Shown: positions 11,448 through 19,553, numbered from the stretch's first letter. The stretch is DNA of 64,000 nt from Nocardia vulneris (GCF_001613425.1 NZ_BDCI01000020.1:62001-126000), one strand, 5' to 3'. Notes: a model not told the origin generated them from the letters alone. A program made the numbers and translations.

Positions 11448-12887
11448 GTGGCCATCACCGATATTCAGGCGTTCGCCCATCTCACGGCGGCCGACATCGA
11501 GACACTGGGGCAGGAACTCGATTCGATCCGGCGTTCGGTGGAGCAGTCACGTGGTGCACGTGACGCGAAGTACATCCGGCGGACCATCGCCGCGCAGCGC
11601 GGCCTCGAGGTGGCCGGGCGCGCGGTGCTGTTCGGCAGCCGCAACCGATGGGCCTGGCTCACCGGTACCGCGTTGCTGTCGGTCGCCAAGATCATCGAGA
11701 ACATGGAGCTCGGGCACAACGTCAGCCACGGGCAATGGGACTGGATGAACGATCCGGAGATCCACTCCAGCTCCTGGGAGTGGGATATGACGGGTCCCTC
11801 GTCGCAGTGGCGGCGGGCGCACAACTACTCCCACCACACCTATACCAACGTGCTCGGCAAGGACGAGGACCTCGGCTTCGGCATCCTGCGGATGACCCGC
11901 GACGAGCCGTGGAAGCCGATCCACCTGGTGCAGCCGGTGGCGAACCTGGTGCTCGCGGCCACCTTCGAGTGGGGCATCGCGCTGCACGACTGGAGCATCG
12001 AGAAGGAACTGGCCGACACTCCGCGCTGGGAAGTGATGTCCCCGCCGAACGTGGAGTTCGGCCGCAAGATCGCCCGCCAGGTGACCAAGGACTTCCTGCT
12101 CTACCCGGCGCTCACCGGCCCGGCGTTCAAGTCGACGCTGAAGGCGAACGCGACCGCGAATCTGATCCGCAACCTGTGGGCCTACGCCGTGATCTTCTGC
12201 GGCCACTTCCCCGACGGCGCCGAGAAGTTCACCATCGAACAGCTCGAGGGCGAGACCAGCGGCGAGTGGTATCTGCGGCAGATGCTCGGCAGTGCCAATT
12301 TCAAGGCGGGCCCCGCCATGGCGTTCATGAGCGGCAACCTCTGCTACCAGATCGAACACCACCTGTTCCCGGATCTGCCGAGCAATCGGTACCCGGAGAT
12401 TGCGGTGCGGGTGCGCGAACTGTGCGACAAGTACGACCTGCCGTACACCACGGGCTCGCTCGGCAAGCAGTACCTGCTCGCCTTCCGGACCATCCACAAG
12501 CTGGCCCTGCCGGACCGCTTCCTGAAGGCCACCTCCGACAACGCGCCCGAGACCTCCTCGGAACGCAAGTTCGCGGGCATCACGCTGCCGTCGCTGCCCA
12601 GCGCGGAGACGGCGCACTGGCTCGGCGTCGACCCGGAAACCGGGCAGCGCCGCGGCCTGCGCTCGGCCCTGCGCGAGGCCAAGGTGGTGCTGAAGGAGAA
12701 GGCTCAGCAGGAGAAGGAGATGCTGCGCGAGGCCAAGCGCGCACTCAAGGAGAAGGCCGAGCACGAAAAGGTGGTGCTGCGCGAGGCCACCCAGGCCCTG
12801 CAGGACCGGGCCCGCCAGGAACAGGCGTCGCTGCGCCGAAAGGCTGTGCGCGAGAAGGCTTTGTGGCGACTGCGGCGCCGCCGCTAG
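11448..12887 (+). CDS. Acyl-CoA desaturase (DesA3-like) with 18-residue repeat tail
   Basis: Membrane di-iron fatty acyl desaturase, 479 residues. All three histidine boxes are present: GHNVSHGQW, HNYSHHTYTN and QIEHHLFPDL. It should introduce a cis double bond into stearoyl- or palmitoyl-CoA using electrons from the reductase encoded just upstream. The catalytic part is about 60% identical by eye to the next gene. Unlike that paralogue it has an extra ~70-residue C-terminal tail made of 18-residue charged repeats (LREAK-x-x-LKEKA-x-x-EK type), predicted as a long helix or coiled coil. GTG at 11448 follows AAAGGA; an ATG 42 bases upstream is less likely. Confidence 0.92.
   Translation: MAITDIQAFAHLTAADIETLGQELDSIRRSVEQSRGARDAKYIRRTIAAQRGLEVAGRAVLFGSRNRWAWLTGTALLSVAKIIENMELGHNVSHGQWDWMNDPEIHSSSWEWDMTGPSSQWRRAHNYSHHTYTNVLGKDEDLGFGILRMTRDEPWKPIHLVQPVANLVLAATFEWGIALHDWSIEKELADTPRWEVMSPPNVEFGRKIARQVTKDFLLYPALTGPAFKSTLKANATANLIRNLWAYAVIFCGHFPDGAEKFTIEQLEGETSGEWYLRQMLGSANFKAGPAMAFMSGNLCYQIEHHLFPDLPSNRYPEIAVRVRELCDKYDLPYTTGSLGKQYLLAFRTIHKLALPDRFLKATSDNAPETSSERKFAGITLPSLPSAETAHWLGVDPETGQRRGLRSALREAKVVLKEKAQQEKEMLREAKRALKEKAEHEKVVLREATQALQDRARQEQASLRRKAVREKALWRLRRRR
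12669..12862 (+). repeat. 54-bp in-frame tandem repeats encoding the desaturase tail
   Basis: Three consecutive 54-bp units start at 12669, 12723 and 12777, each beginning CTGCGCGAGGCC. A fourth partial, more diverged unit begins at 12831. They encode 18-residue units with the pattern L-R-E-A-[KT]-x-x-L-[KQ]-[ED]-[KR]-A. Eighteen residues is exactly five helical turns, so charged faces stay in register. Confidence 0.9.
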
Positions 12888-13021
12888 CCGATCCGGAACA
12901 CCGGTGCCCGCACCCGGGTACCGGTGCGCACTGCGCCTGCCGGGAGACGAAGCACACGGCTTGCGCGGAGCGGGTTCGCGGGTGCAGAATCGAGCGTCCG
13001 CGTGACTGGCGGCCGCGGTGG

Positions 13022-13044
13022 AAGGCTGTGCGGGAGAAGGCTTT
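13022..13044 (+). repeat. Stray copy of the desaturase tail end in the intergenic region
   Basis: These 23 bases match 12840-12862 (end of the desaturase tail) with a single mismatch; both contain GAGAAGGCTTT. In this 280-bp gap the copy lies before the second desaturase gene and is not part of a credible ORF. It looks like a scar of the tandem duplication that made the two desaturases, which would mean the ancestral downstream copy also followed such a tail. Confidence 0.7.
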
Positions 13045-13127
13045 ACGCCGCACCGCGGATGCGGTTCAACTACCATCTTCCGATCGTGTTCGCAATGGGG
13101 GATTTGCCACACCGCGGTGGCGCAGCT

Positions 13128-13162
13128 CGTAACCTACGGTCACGTAACTTACGGTACTGTAA
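13128..13162 (+). promoter_or_regulatory. Operator-like repeats upstream of second desaturase
   Basis: Two 13-bp direct repeats, CGTAACCTACGGT (13128-13140) and CGTAACTTACGGT (13143-13155), are spaced 15 bp apart. The second contains the palindrome CGTAA-C-TTACG and overlaps a 14-bp near-palindrome, TTACGGTACTGTAA (13149-13162). The cluster ends six bases before the desaturase ATG, so a bound protein would block transcription or translation. A TetR-type lipid regulator is the natural guess. Confidence 0.5.
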
Positions 13163-13167
13163 CCGCC

Positions 13168-14424
13168 ATGGCGATCTCGGATGTCAAGGAATACGCACAC
13201 CTCACCGAGGCCGACGTGGAAGCACTCGGCGCGGAGTTCGACGCGATTCGTCGCGATATCGAGGAATCGCGCGGTGCGCGCGACGCGAACTACATCCGTA
13301 ACGTCATCCGGCTCCAGCGCGCGCTCGAGATCGGCGGCCGCGGCGTCCTGTTCGCCAGCTTCCTACCGCCCGCCTGGATCGCCGGCGTCGCCATGCTCAG
13401 CACCGCCAAGATCATCGAGAACATGGAGATCGGGCACAACACCATGCACGGGCAGTGGGACTGGATGAACGATCCGGAGATCCACTCCAGCTCCTGGGAA
13501 TGGGACAACGCGGGCGCGGCCAAGCACTGGAAGCATACGCACAACTACCTGCACCACAAGTACACCAACGTGCTCGGCATGGACGACGACATCGGCTACG
13601 GCCTGCTGCGCGTCACCCGCGACCAGCGGTGGAAGCCGTTCAACCTGGGCAACCCGATCTACAACCTGGTACTGCAGCTGCTGTTCGAATACGGCGTCTC
13701 GATCCAGCACATGGAGCTGGGCAAGCTGGCCGCGGGCCGGTTCAAGCCGGGCACGCCCGAGCGCGCCGAGTTCGACCGCAAGCGCACCGAGGCGCTGACC
13801 AAGATGGGCAAGCAGATCCTCAAGGATTACGTGATCTTCCCCGCCCTCACCGGTCCGGCCTTCGTCACCACGCTCACCGCCAACCTGGCCGCCAACGCCA
13901 TCCGCAACGTGTGGTCCAACGCGGTGATCTTCTGCGGTCACTTTCCCGACGGCGCGGAGAAGTTCACCAAGGCCGATATCGACAACGAGACCAAGGGCCA
14001 GTGGTACCTGCGGCAGATGCTCGGCAGCGCCAACATCTCCGGCGGTCCGCTCACCCACTTCATGACGGGCAATCTGAGCCACCAGATCGAACATCACCTG
14101 TTCCCCGATCTGCCGAGCAACCGGTACGCCGAGATCGCGGTCCGGGTGCGGGAGCTCGCCGAGAAGTACGACCTGCCCTACACCACCGGCTCGCTGCCGG
14201 TGCAGTACTTCAAGGCCTGGCGCACCATCCTCAAGCTCTCGCTGCCGAACAAGTACCTGCGCGACACCACCGACGATGCGCCCGAGACCGCCTCGGAACG
14301 CAAGTTCGCGGGCAACACCGTCGCCACCATCGACCCGGTCACCGGCAAGCGGCGCGGCCTGCGCACCGCCCTGGCCGCCGGACGCCGCCGCCTGAACCGC
14401 CGCACCCCCGCGTACGCGGGCTGA
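13168..14424 (+). CDS. desA3: Acyl-CoA desaturase (DesA3-like), second tandem copy
   Basis: Membrane di-iron acyl-CoA desaturase of 418 residues, close to the size of mycobacterial DesA3. Histidine boxes are GHNTMHGQW, HNYLHHKYTN and QIEHHLFPDL. The C-terminus is short and basic with no repeat tail. It lies 280 bp after its paralogue and has its own operator-like sequence upstream, so it may be controlled separately while sharing the reductase at 10143. ATG at 13168 gives MAISDVKEYAHLT, matching the first copy; longer frames upstream are not homologous. Confidence 0.93.
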   Translation: MAISDVKEYAHLTEADVEALGAEFDAIRRDIEESRGARDANYIRNVIRLQRALEIGGRGVLFASFLPPAWIAGVAMLSTAKIIENMEIGHNTMHGQWDWMNDPEIHSSSWEWDNAGAAKHWKHTHNYLHHKYTNVLGMDDDIGYGLLRVTRDQRWKPFNLGNPIYNLVLQLLFEYGVSIQHMELGKLAAGRFKPGTPERAEFDRKRTEALTKMGKQILKDYVIFPALTGPAFVTTLTANLAANAIRNVWSNAVIFCGHFPDGAEKFTKADIDNETKGQWYLRQMLGSANISGGPLTHFMTGNLSHQIEHHLFPDLPSNRYAEIAVRVRELAEKYDLPYTTGSLPVQYFKAWRTILKLSLPNKYLRDTTDDAPETASERKFAGNTVATIDPVTGKRRGLRTALAAGRRRLNRRTPAYAG

Positions 14425-14434
14425 TCGACTCTCC

Positions 14435-14504
14435 CGCACCCTTTCCGTCCTCTCGCACCCGTTTCCGCAGGGCACAGCGGGTGCGCGAACACGGAAAGGG
14501 TGCG
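14435..14504. terminator. Nested inverted repeat after desaturase gene
   Basis: Perfect 14-bp arms CGCACCCTTTCCGT (14435-14448) and its complement (14491-14504) enclose a second 8-bp stem, CGCACCCG (14454-14461) with CGGGTGCG (14478-14485). It starts ten bases after the desaturase stop and probably ends that transcript. It also overlaps the most upstream possible start of the next gene, which argues for a later start there. Confidence 0.6.
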
Positions 14505-14529
14505 TGTTCGTTGCCGGGTCTGCGGCTGG

Positions 14530-15177
14530 TTGACTGAGCGCGTGGGTGCTGACGGTCTGAGTGTTTACGACGCGATCCGGTTGCGGCGCGACGTGCGGGC
14601 GGAGTTCACCGGTGAGGTGCTCGACGACAGCACGCTGTGGCGGCTGCTGGAGGCCGCACACCGGGCGCCCAGCGTCGGGAACTCGCAGCCCTGGGATTTC
14701 GTGGTGGTGCGGGACCCGGCCACGCTGCGCGCGTTCGCCGCGCACGTGGCGGACAAGCGCATCGAGTTCCGCGACGCGCTTGCGCCGGACCGGGCCGCGA
14801 CCTTCGAACCGATCAAGATCGAGGGCATCGTCGAGAGCGGCACCGGGATCGTGGTGACCTACGATCCCGGTCGCGGCGGCCCGCAGGTGCTCGGTCGGGC
14901 CACCGTCCCCGAGACCGGCGTCTTCTCCGCGGTGCTCGCGATCCAGAACCTCTGGCTCGCCGCGACCGCCGAGGGCATCGGGGTCGGCTGGGTGTCGTTC
15001 TACGCGCCCGAATTCCTCGCCGAACTCGTCGGCCTGCCCGCGGGCGTGCATCCGGTCGCCTGGCTGTGCGCCGGACCGGTGCACAGCTTCCAGCAGATCC
15101 CCGATCTGGAACGCTTCGGCTGGCGCACCGGGCGTCCGCTGGCCGAGGCCGTGCATCACGAGGTCTACCGAAAGTAG
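14530..15177 (+). CDS. bluB: 5,6-dimethylbenzimidazole synthase BluB
   Basis: Nitroreductase-fold flavoenzyme that breaks down bound FMNH2 with oxygen to form dimethylbenzimidazole, the lower ligand of cobalamin. The hallmarks are YDAIRLRRDVR near the N-terminus, HRAPSVGNSQPWDFVVV, GWVSFYAPEFL and the closing WLCAGPV/FGWR region. About 215 residues is the usual length. The start is uncertain: TTG at 14530 gives MTERVG, GTG at 14542 is also possible, and GTG at 14500 lies inside the preceding hairpin. No other cobalamin gene is in the window. Confidence 0.88.
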   Translation: MTERVGADGLSVYDAIRLRRDVRAEFTGEVLDDSTLWRLLEAAHRAPSVGNSQPWDFVVVRDPATLRAFAAHVADKRIEFRDALAPDRAATFEPIKIEGIVESGTGIVVTYDPGRGGPQVLGRATVPETGVFSAVLAIQNLWLAATAEGIGVGWVSFYAPEFLAELVGLPAGVHPVAWLCAGPVHSFQQIPDLERFGWRTGRPLAEAVHHEVYRK

Positions 15178-15375
15178 TTCGCTGTATTGCATTTTGATGC
15201 ACAATCCGGCGCGTCGTGCGGCGTGTCGCAGTGCATCCGCGCAGAATGTCTGCGTCCCCGCGCCACGACCGGAGGCATGGGGGTCGGGGTCGTGGGGTTC
15301 AGCTGCTCATCAATTGGGTACGTCTGTGTACGCACCCATCTCGGATGCAGCGTTCTTCGGCTCAGGAGGTTTGCC

Positions 15376-15618
15376 ATGGCCAATGTCGACGCCGTCCGGC
15401 TGTCGAACGAGCTTGGCATCGATCTGGCACACGCAATGCTGCGCCTGCGCAGGGAAGGCCGCCCCGGCGAGTCCAACCACGACACGTGCCTGCGGATCAT
15501 CGCCGACGAGGTCCGCAAACCGCAGACCCCGAAGCGCGACACCCACGTGTTCCGGACACGCCCCGCAGCAGACGGCACATTGCCGCTGCTGCCACCCACC
15601 CGCGCCCGGCACCGCTGA
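15376..15618 (+). CDS. Small hypothetical protein
   Basis: An 80-residue basic protein that I do not recognise. ATG at 15376 is preceded by a perfect AGGAGG at 15364-15369 with six-base spacing, which is the main support for translation. The first half is helical (SNELGIDLAHAMLRLRREG); the second half is proline- and arginine-rich and looks disordered. It is followed within about 20 bases by the minisatellite. It has no clear partner. Confidence 0.65.
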   Translation: MANVDAVRLSNELGIDLAHAMLRLRREGRPGESNHDTCLRIIADEVRKPQTPKRDTHVFRTRPAADGTLPLLPPTRARHR

Positions 15619-15639
15619 CCCGCACCCGGATCGCCCGAA

Positions 15640-16178
15640 AGCGCACTGCGCCAGCCTGAAACACGGCGTCAGCCTGAAGCACGGCGCCCACCGAAAGCGC
15701 GGCGTCAGCCCGAAAACGCTGCGTCAGCCCGAAAACGCTACGCCAACCTGAAAGCGCTGCGCCGACCCGAAACCACTACGCCAACCTGAAAGCGCTGCGC
15801 CGACCCGAAACCACTGCGCCAGCCGAAAACGCTGCGCCGACGAAGCACTGCGCCAGCCCGACACGACAGCGCTAACCGAAACGCTGGGCCAGCCTGAAGC
15901 ACTGCGCCAACCCGACACCACAGCGCCAACCGAAACGCTGCGCCAGCCTGAAGCACTGAACCAGCGACGCACTGCGCCAACGCGAAAGCACAGCGCCAGT
16001 CCAAAACCACAGCGCCAGCGACGCACTGCGCCAATCCCACACCACAGCGCCAACCGAAACGCTGCGCCAGCCTGAAGCACTGCGCCAGCGAAGCACTGCG
16101 CCAATCCGAAAGCACAGCACCAGCGAAATCCTGCGCCAGCCCGAGAGCACTGCGCCGACCTGAAAGGCATTGCGCCAG
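15640..16178. repeat. Degenerate 18-19 bp minisatellite, roughly 28 units
   Basis: The whole 580-bp gap between the small ORF and the GNAT gene is filled with variants of an 18-19 bp unit such as GCGCCAGCCTGAAGCACT, GCGCCAACCTGAAAGCGCT and GCGCCGACCCGAAACCACT. One 38-bp block of two 19-bp units is perfectly duplicated in tandem (15740-15777 and 15778-15815). A larger pattern (GCGCCAACCGAAACGCT joined to GCGCCAGCCTGAAGCACT) recurs around 15881, 15921 and 16046. Mixed 18/19-bp lengths break any reading frame. It is therefore noncoding, despite open frames that look like serine-, valine- and arginine-rich proteins on the minus strand. Confidence 0.92.
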
Positions 16179-16199
16179 GTGTGATCCCTGGGTGGGCGC

Positions 16200-16682
16200 T
16201 CACCAGCGCAGCACGACCTCGTGCTCGTTGTCCAGGATCCGTCCCGTCGGCACGAAACCCAGCGATCGATAGAACCCCTCGGGACTACCCGGTCCGGTCG
16301 CGTAGCTGGTGTACAGCTCGCGGGTGCCCCGCGCCGTCAACCGCTGCACGAGCGCGCGCAGCGCCGCCCGGCCGATCCCGCGTCCCTGCGCCGGACCCGC
16401 GACCATGAAGCGCCACAGGAACACACCACGCAGGTCGGGGTGGTCCTCGTCCAGCCCGTGATGCACCATCAGGAATCCGGCGGGCGCGTCGTCGGCGTAG
16501 ACGGCGCGAAACCACAGGCAGTCCGAAAAGTGGGCCTCGGCAATGGAAATGCCGTTGTCGATCACCATAAGACGCTGCTGCGCGCTCAGCGTCTCACTCA
16601 AACTGCATACCGCGTAGAGGTTTTCGCGGTCGATACGGCGCAGCTCGATGCGCCGCGGCGCGGCCCCGGTCGATTCGGTCAT
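16200..16682 (-). CDS. GNAT family N-acetyltransferase
   Basis: A 160-residue acetyl-CoA-dependent transferase. The acetyl-CoA loop reads AGPAQGRGIGRAAL (motif A), and the C-terminal GFYRSLGFVPTGRI is the usual motif B region. The layout resembles spermine/spermidine and similar small-molecule acetyltransferases. The amine substrate cannot be decided. It ends directly at the minisatellite, so its transcript may run into the repeats. It is 46 bases downstream of the thiolase stop on the same strand and may be its operon partner. Confidence 0.88.
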   Translation of the reverse strand: MTESTGAAPRRIELRRIDRENLYAVCSLSETLSAQQRLMVIDNGISIAEAHFSDCLWFRAVYADDAPAGFLMVHHGLDEDHPDLRGVFLWRFMVAGPAQGRGIGRAALRALVQRLTARGTRELYTSYATGPGSPEGFYRSLGFVPTGRILDNEHEVVLRW

Positions 16683-16728
16683 ACGCCTTGGTACTGCGCC
16701 GACCGGGGCCCGCTCAACCGGTTTTCGG

Positions 16729-18021
16729 TCAGACCCGTTCCAGCACGGCCGAGGCGCCGATGCCGCCCGCGGCGCAGATGCCGAGCAGCGCGGCGTTCTT
16801 GCCGGTGCGGGCCAGTTCGTTCGCCATGGTGGTCACCATCCGCGCGCCGGTGGCACCGAACGGGTGACCGAGCGACACCGAACCGCCGTGCACGTTGAGC
16901 TTGTCGATATCGACCTCGCCGACGGCGGTGTCCCGGTCGAGCCGCGTCTTGGCCCACTCGGTGCTGGCCAGCGCCGACAGCACCGACAGCGTCTGCGCCG
17001 CGAAGGCCTCGTGGATATCGACGAAATCGATGTCGCCCAGCGACATCCCGGCCTTGTCCAGCGCGCGCGGCATGGAGATCGCCGGGCCGATCAGCACCTG
17101 GTCGGTGGGATCGACGCTGACGTAGCTCCAGGAGCGGAAGGCGGCAAGCGGCCGGTAACCGAGCGCGGCGGCCTTCTCCTCGCTCATCAGCAGCACCGCG
17201 GACGCGCCGTCGGTGAGCGGGCTGGCGTTGCCCGCGGTCACCGTGCCGTTTTCGGCGAAAACCGGCTTCAGTTTCGACAGTTTTTCGATGCTGGTGTTGC
17301 CGCGGACCAGTCCGTCGCGGTCGATCTCGACGCCCTCGGGCGTGCGGACCCGCAGCACCTCGTCGTCGAACCGGCCCGATTCGATCGCGGCGGCGGCCCG
17401 ATGATGCGAGCGGGCGGCGAACTCGTCCTGGTCGGCCCGGCTGATGCCGTGGATGCGGGCCATCTTCTCGGCCGACTCCCCCATCACCTCGCCGGTGGTG
17501 CGTTCGGCGATCTTCGGCCGGCTCGGCAGGATATCGGTGAACGGCGCGAGCTGACGGATCGCGGTGAGGTAGTCCTTCGGCTTCGGCTTGCCGAGCGCCA
17601 GCGGCGCGGCCGCGTGCACCACCGACTGCGGCAGCTTCACCTCGGCGTTGGAGGTGGAATCGCTGCCGCCGGCGATCATGATGTCGTATTCGCCGCGCTC
17701 GATCGCGGCCACGGCGGAGGTGACCGCCTGCAGGCCGGACGCGCAGGCCCTGGTCACCGTGTGGCCCTCACAGCCGGGGTCGAGCGCGAGGTCCAGAGCG
17801 ATCTCGCGGGCGATGTTCGGCGCCGCGCTGGGCAGGATGACGCCGCCCCAGACGATCGCCTCTACCTGGGCGCCGGGCAGCCCGGTGCGCTCCAGCAGGC
17901 CCCGGACCGCGGCATCGGCGAGCGCGATGGAATCCATCCGGGTGTATCCGGTGAACGCACGCACGAACGGCGTGCGCGCACCGGACACGATAACGGCACG
18001 GCGAGCAGCCTTGGTGGCCAT
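16729..18021 (-). CDS. Acetyl-CoA C-acyltransferase (thiolase, FadI/FadA2-like)
   Basis: A 430-residue thiolase that cleaves 3-ketoacyl-CoA with CoA in fatty acid beta-oxidation, or condenses acetyl-CoA in reverse. The nucleophile cysteine is in RACASGLQA, the second active-site region in NVHGGSVSLGHPFGATGARM, and the final cysteine in CAAGGIGASAV. The HEAFAAQ motif carries the active-site histidine. The length exceeds ordinary acetyl-CoA acetyltransferases (~390) and fits the FadI class. ATG at 18021 has AAAGGAAA just upstream. A perfect palindrome 33 bases before the start suggests repression by a TetR-type regulator. Confidence 0.92.
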   Translation of the reverse strand: MATKAARRAVIVSGARTPFVRAFTGYTRMDSIALADAAVRGLLERTGLPGAQVEAIVWGGVILPSAAPNIAREIALDLALDPGCEGHTVTRACASGLQAVTSAVAAIERGEYDIMIAGGSDSTSNAEVKLPQSVVHAAAPLALGKPKPKDYLTAIRQLAPFTDILPSRPKIAERTTGEVMGESAEKMARIHGISRADQDEFAARSHHRAAAAIESGRFDDEVLRVRTPEGVEIDRDGLVRGNTSIEKLSKLKPVFAENGTVTAGNASPLTDGASAVLLMSEEKAAALGYRPLAAFRSWSYVSVDPTDQVLIGPAISMPRALDKAGMSLGDIDFVDIHEAFAAQTLSVLSALASTEWAKTRLDRDTAVGEVDIDKLNVHGGSVSLGHPFGATGARMVTTMANELARTGKNAALLGICAAGGIGASAVLERV

Positions 18022-18053
18022 GCGATTTCCTTTCGAGAGATCTATGGCCACCA

Positions 18054-18073
18054 AACTTACTCCTAAGTAAGTT
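18054..18073. promoter_or_regulatory. Perfect palindromic operator upstream of thiolase
   Basis: AACTTACT-CCTA-AGTAAGTT is a 20-bp site with perfect 8-bp arms, 33 bases upstream of the thiolase start. Its size and symmetry fit a TetR-family dimer site. Neither TetR gene in this window is adjacent, so the regulator is probably encoded elsewhere. Confidence 0.7.
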
Positions 18074-18304
18074 CACCGTCGACCCCCTTCGCCGACGGTG
18101 ACCCGTGCACAGCAGCGGCGATCCCCTCCACCGTCGCTGAAATCCGGCCTGCCACGCGCCGTTGCGCAACAGACCGGAGGCGCCCGTTCCGACGAACGCC
18201 CCTGCTCGTCCCGGAACACTCCGCAAGACCGATGTCGGCTGAAACTTCGGCGCGTCAGAACAGTAGCAATATTTCCACTGATTTTTCAAACCTTTTCTAT
18301 TGGT

Positions 18305-18334
18305 TTGCTTTCTGACGTGGTCGGGCTCTACTCT
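18305..18334 (+). promoter_or_regulatory. Putative promoter of the XRE regulator, short or no leader
   Basis: TTGCTT (18305-18310) and TACTCT (18329-18334) are separated by 18 bp in a locally AT-rich stretch. The ATG of the regulator is only ten bases after the -10 box, so the message would be leaderless or nearly so. Apart from this and the palindrome at 18054, the 320-bp gap between the thiolase and this gene holds nothing I can support. Confidence 0.45.
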
Positions 18335-18344
18335 GAAGCTCACT

Positions 18345-19052
18345 ATGCATAGCCCTTCGGAGCTGTCGCGGCGCCAGAAGCGATTCGGCCGAATCATCAA
18401 GGAGCGCCGGGACGAGCTCGGCCTCACGCAGTTACAGATCGGCGACCTCGGGGGACCTTCGGCACCGACGATTCGCAAGATCGAAGACGGCGACGCCGCG
18501 ATCAGCACGACCACGCTGAACAAACTCGATGCGCCGCTGCGCTGGCTCCCGGGGAGCGCCGCGCGCACCTACGCGGGCGGCACCCCGGCCGCCGACGAGC
18601 CCGCACTCGCCGCGCGACAGCCCGGCGAGTCCGTCGTGGCCGGGCCCGACTCGATCCGCTTCGAACTCGCCGACCTCACCGGGCTGCTCGCGGCCGCGGG
18701 CCGGCTCAACGACGCGGTCGAGCACGGCCGGACCACCCACCCGCAGGTGGTCGCCGCGATCAGCGAACTCAACCAGGTGGTCTCCAAGCTGTCGGCGCGC
18801 TACGCGACCGCCATGCTGGAACGCAACGGCGGCCCGGGCAGGCAGCTGCACCCGCTCGTCGAGATGGCCTTCGCGCATCTGCTCGAGGTGCCCGCGGAGG
18901 CCAGCGACACCACCGAACTCCACGAACGGCGATACCGGCGCTGGCTGGCCGGACGATCAGAGGACGTCGATGCTGCGACAGAAGCACAGTTCCGGGCACG
19001 CTGGCTGGCGGCCAACGTGGACACGACCGCGAGTCGAAACGGCGGGTACTGA
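18345..19052 (+). CDS. XRE-family helix-turn-helix protein with C-terminal sensor-like region
   Basis: A 235-residue protein. Residues ~7-60 form an XRE DNA-binding domain (FGRIIKERRDELGLTQLQIG then SAPTIRKIEDGD). The remaining ~170 residues are helical and not recognised. The gene is one base from the next coding region, which also has an XRE-like fold, and a metalloprotease gene follows. This layout resembles regulator/protease pairs in which an ImmA/IrrE enzyme cleaves an XRE repressor. ATG at 18345 is chosen because a putative promoter lies just upstream and the domain begins immediately. Confidence 0.8.
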   Translation: MHSPSELSRRQKRFGRIIKERRDELGLTQLQIGDLGGPSAPTIRKIEDGDAAISTTTLNKLDAPLRWLPGSAARTYAGGTPAADEPALAARQPGESVVAGPDSIRFELADLTGLLAAAGRLNDAVEHGRTTHPQVVAAISELNQVVSKLSARYATAMLERNGGPGRQLHPLVEMAFAHLLEVPAEASDTTELHERRYRRWLAGRSEDVDAATEAQFRARWLAANVDTTASRNGGY

Positions 19053-19053
19053 G

Positions 19054-19485
19054 GTGACGGAGAAGACCGACGACGCGCCGAGCGGCGCGACTCTCACGCT
19101 GAGTCACAAGATCAATCGGCTGTTCGCCGTCGTGCACCCCCGCTCGGCCCCCGAGCGCAGCACCGCGACCGTCGCCGAACAAGCCGGCGGGTACCTCAGC
19201 CGGGTCATCACGCCGAGCTACCTGGAACGCCTGCGCGGCGGTGAGTTCGACGGCGAGATTCCCGGCACGACAGTCGAACTCGACGTGCTCGCGGCGATCG
19301 CGCAGAGTTTCGGCGTCGCGGCCGACTACCTGACCACCTCGGGTCCGGCGGCCAGCGCGATCGATCGGGAACTGGAACTGCTCGCCACCATGCGCGACGC
19401 CAACGTCTCGAGCATCGCCCTGCGCGGTTCGAATGTGGACCAAGCGATCCTGGCCCGGATCATCGAGAGCACGGACCGTACCTGA
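19054..19485 (+). CDS. Second XRE-like regulator
   Basis: A 143-residue protein with a central helix-turn-helix-like region (TVAEQAGGYLSRVITPSYLE then VLAAIAQSFGVAADYLTT, the usual end of an XRE domain). The GTG at 19054 comes one base after the stop of the preceding gene, so translation is probably coupled. The C-terminal ~40 residues (DRELELLATMRDANVSSIALRG) match tails seen in actinobacterial XRE proteins near IrrE-type proteases. The DNA target is unknown. Confidence 0.75.
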   Translation: MTEKTDDAPSGATLTLSHKINRLFAVVHPRSAPERSTATVAEQAGGYLSRVITPSYLERLRGGEFDGEIPGTTVELDVLAAIAQSFGVAADYLTTSGPAASAIDRELELLATMRDANVSSIALRGSNVDQAILARIIESTDRT

Positions 19486-19553
19486 CCGACGAGTCAGTCG
19501 GTAACATCGTGACCTACATGGGGGCACTGAGCTTGCTGTAGGAGTGAAATCGC

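Noticed and set aside
11547..13112. 521-codon minus-strand frame opposite the first desaturase
   Set aside because: Antisense shadow; the plus strand carries all desaturase histidine boxes.
15640..16178. Repeat region as CRISPR array or as coding sequence
   Set aside because: Units are contiguous, degenerate and without unique spacers, and no cas genes are near. Mixed 18/19-bp lengths shift the frame repeatedly.
18098..18352. 84-codon frame between thiolase and XRE gene
   Set aside because: Poor start signal, overlaps the putative promoter of the XRE gene, and no homology is recognised.
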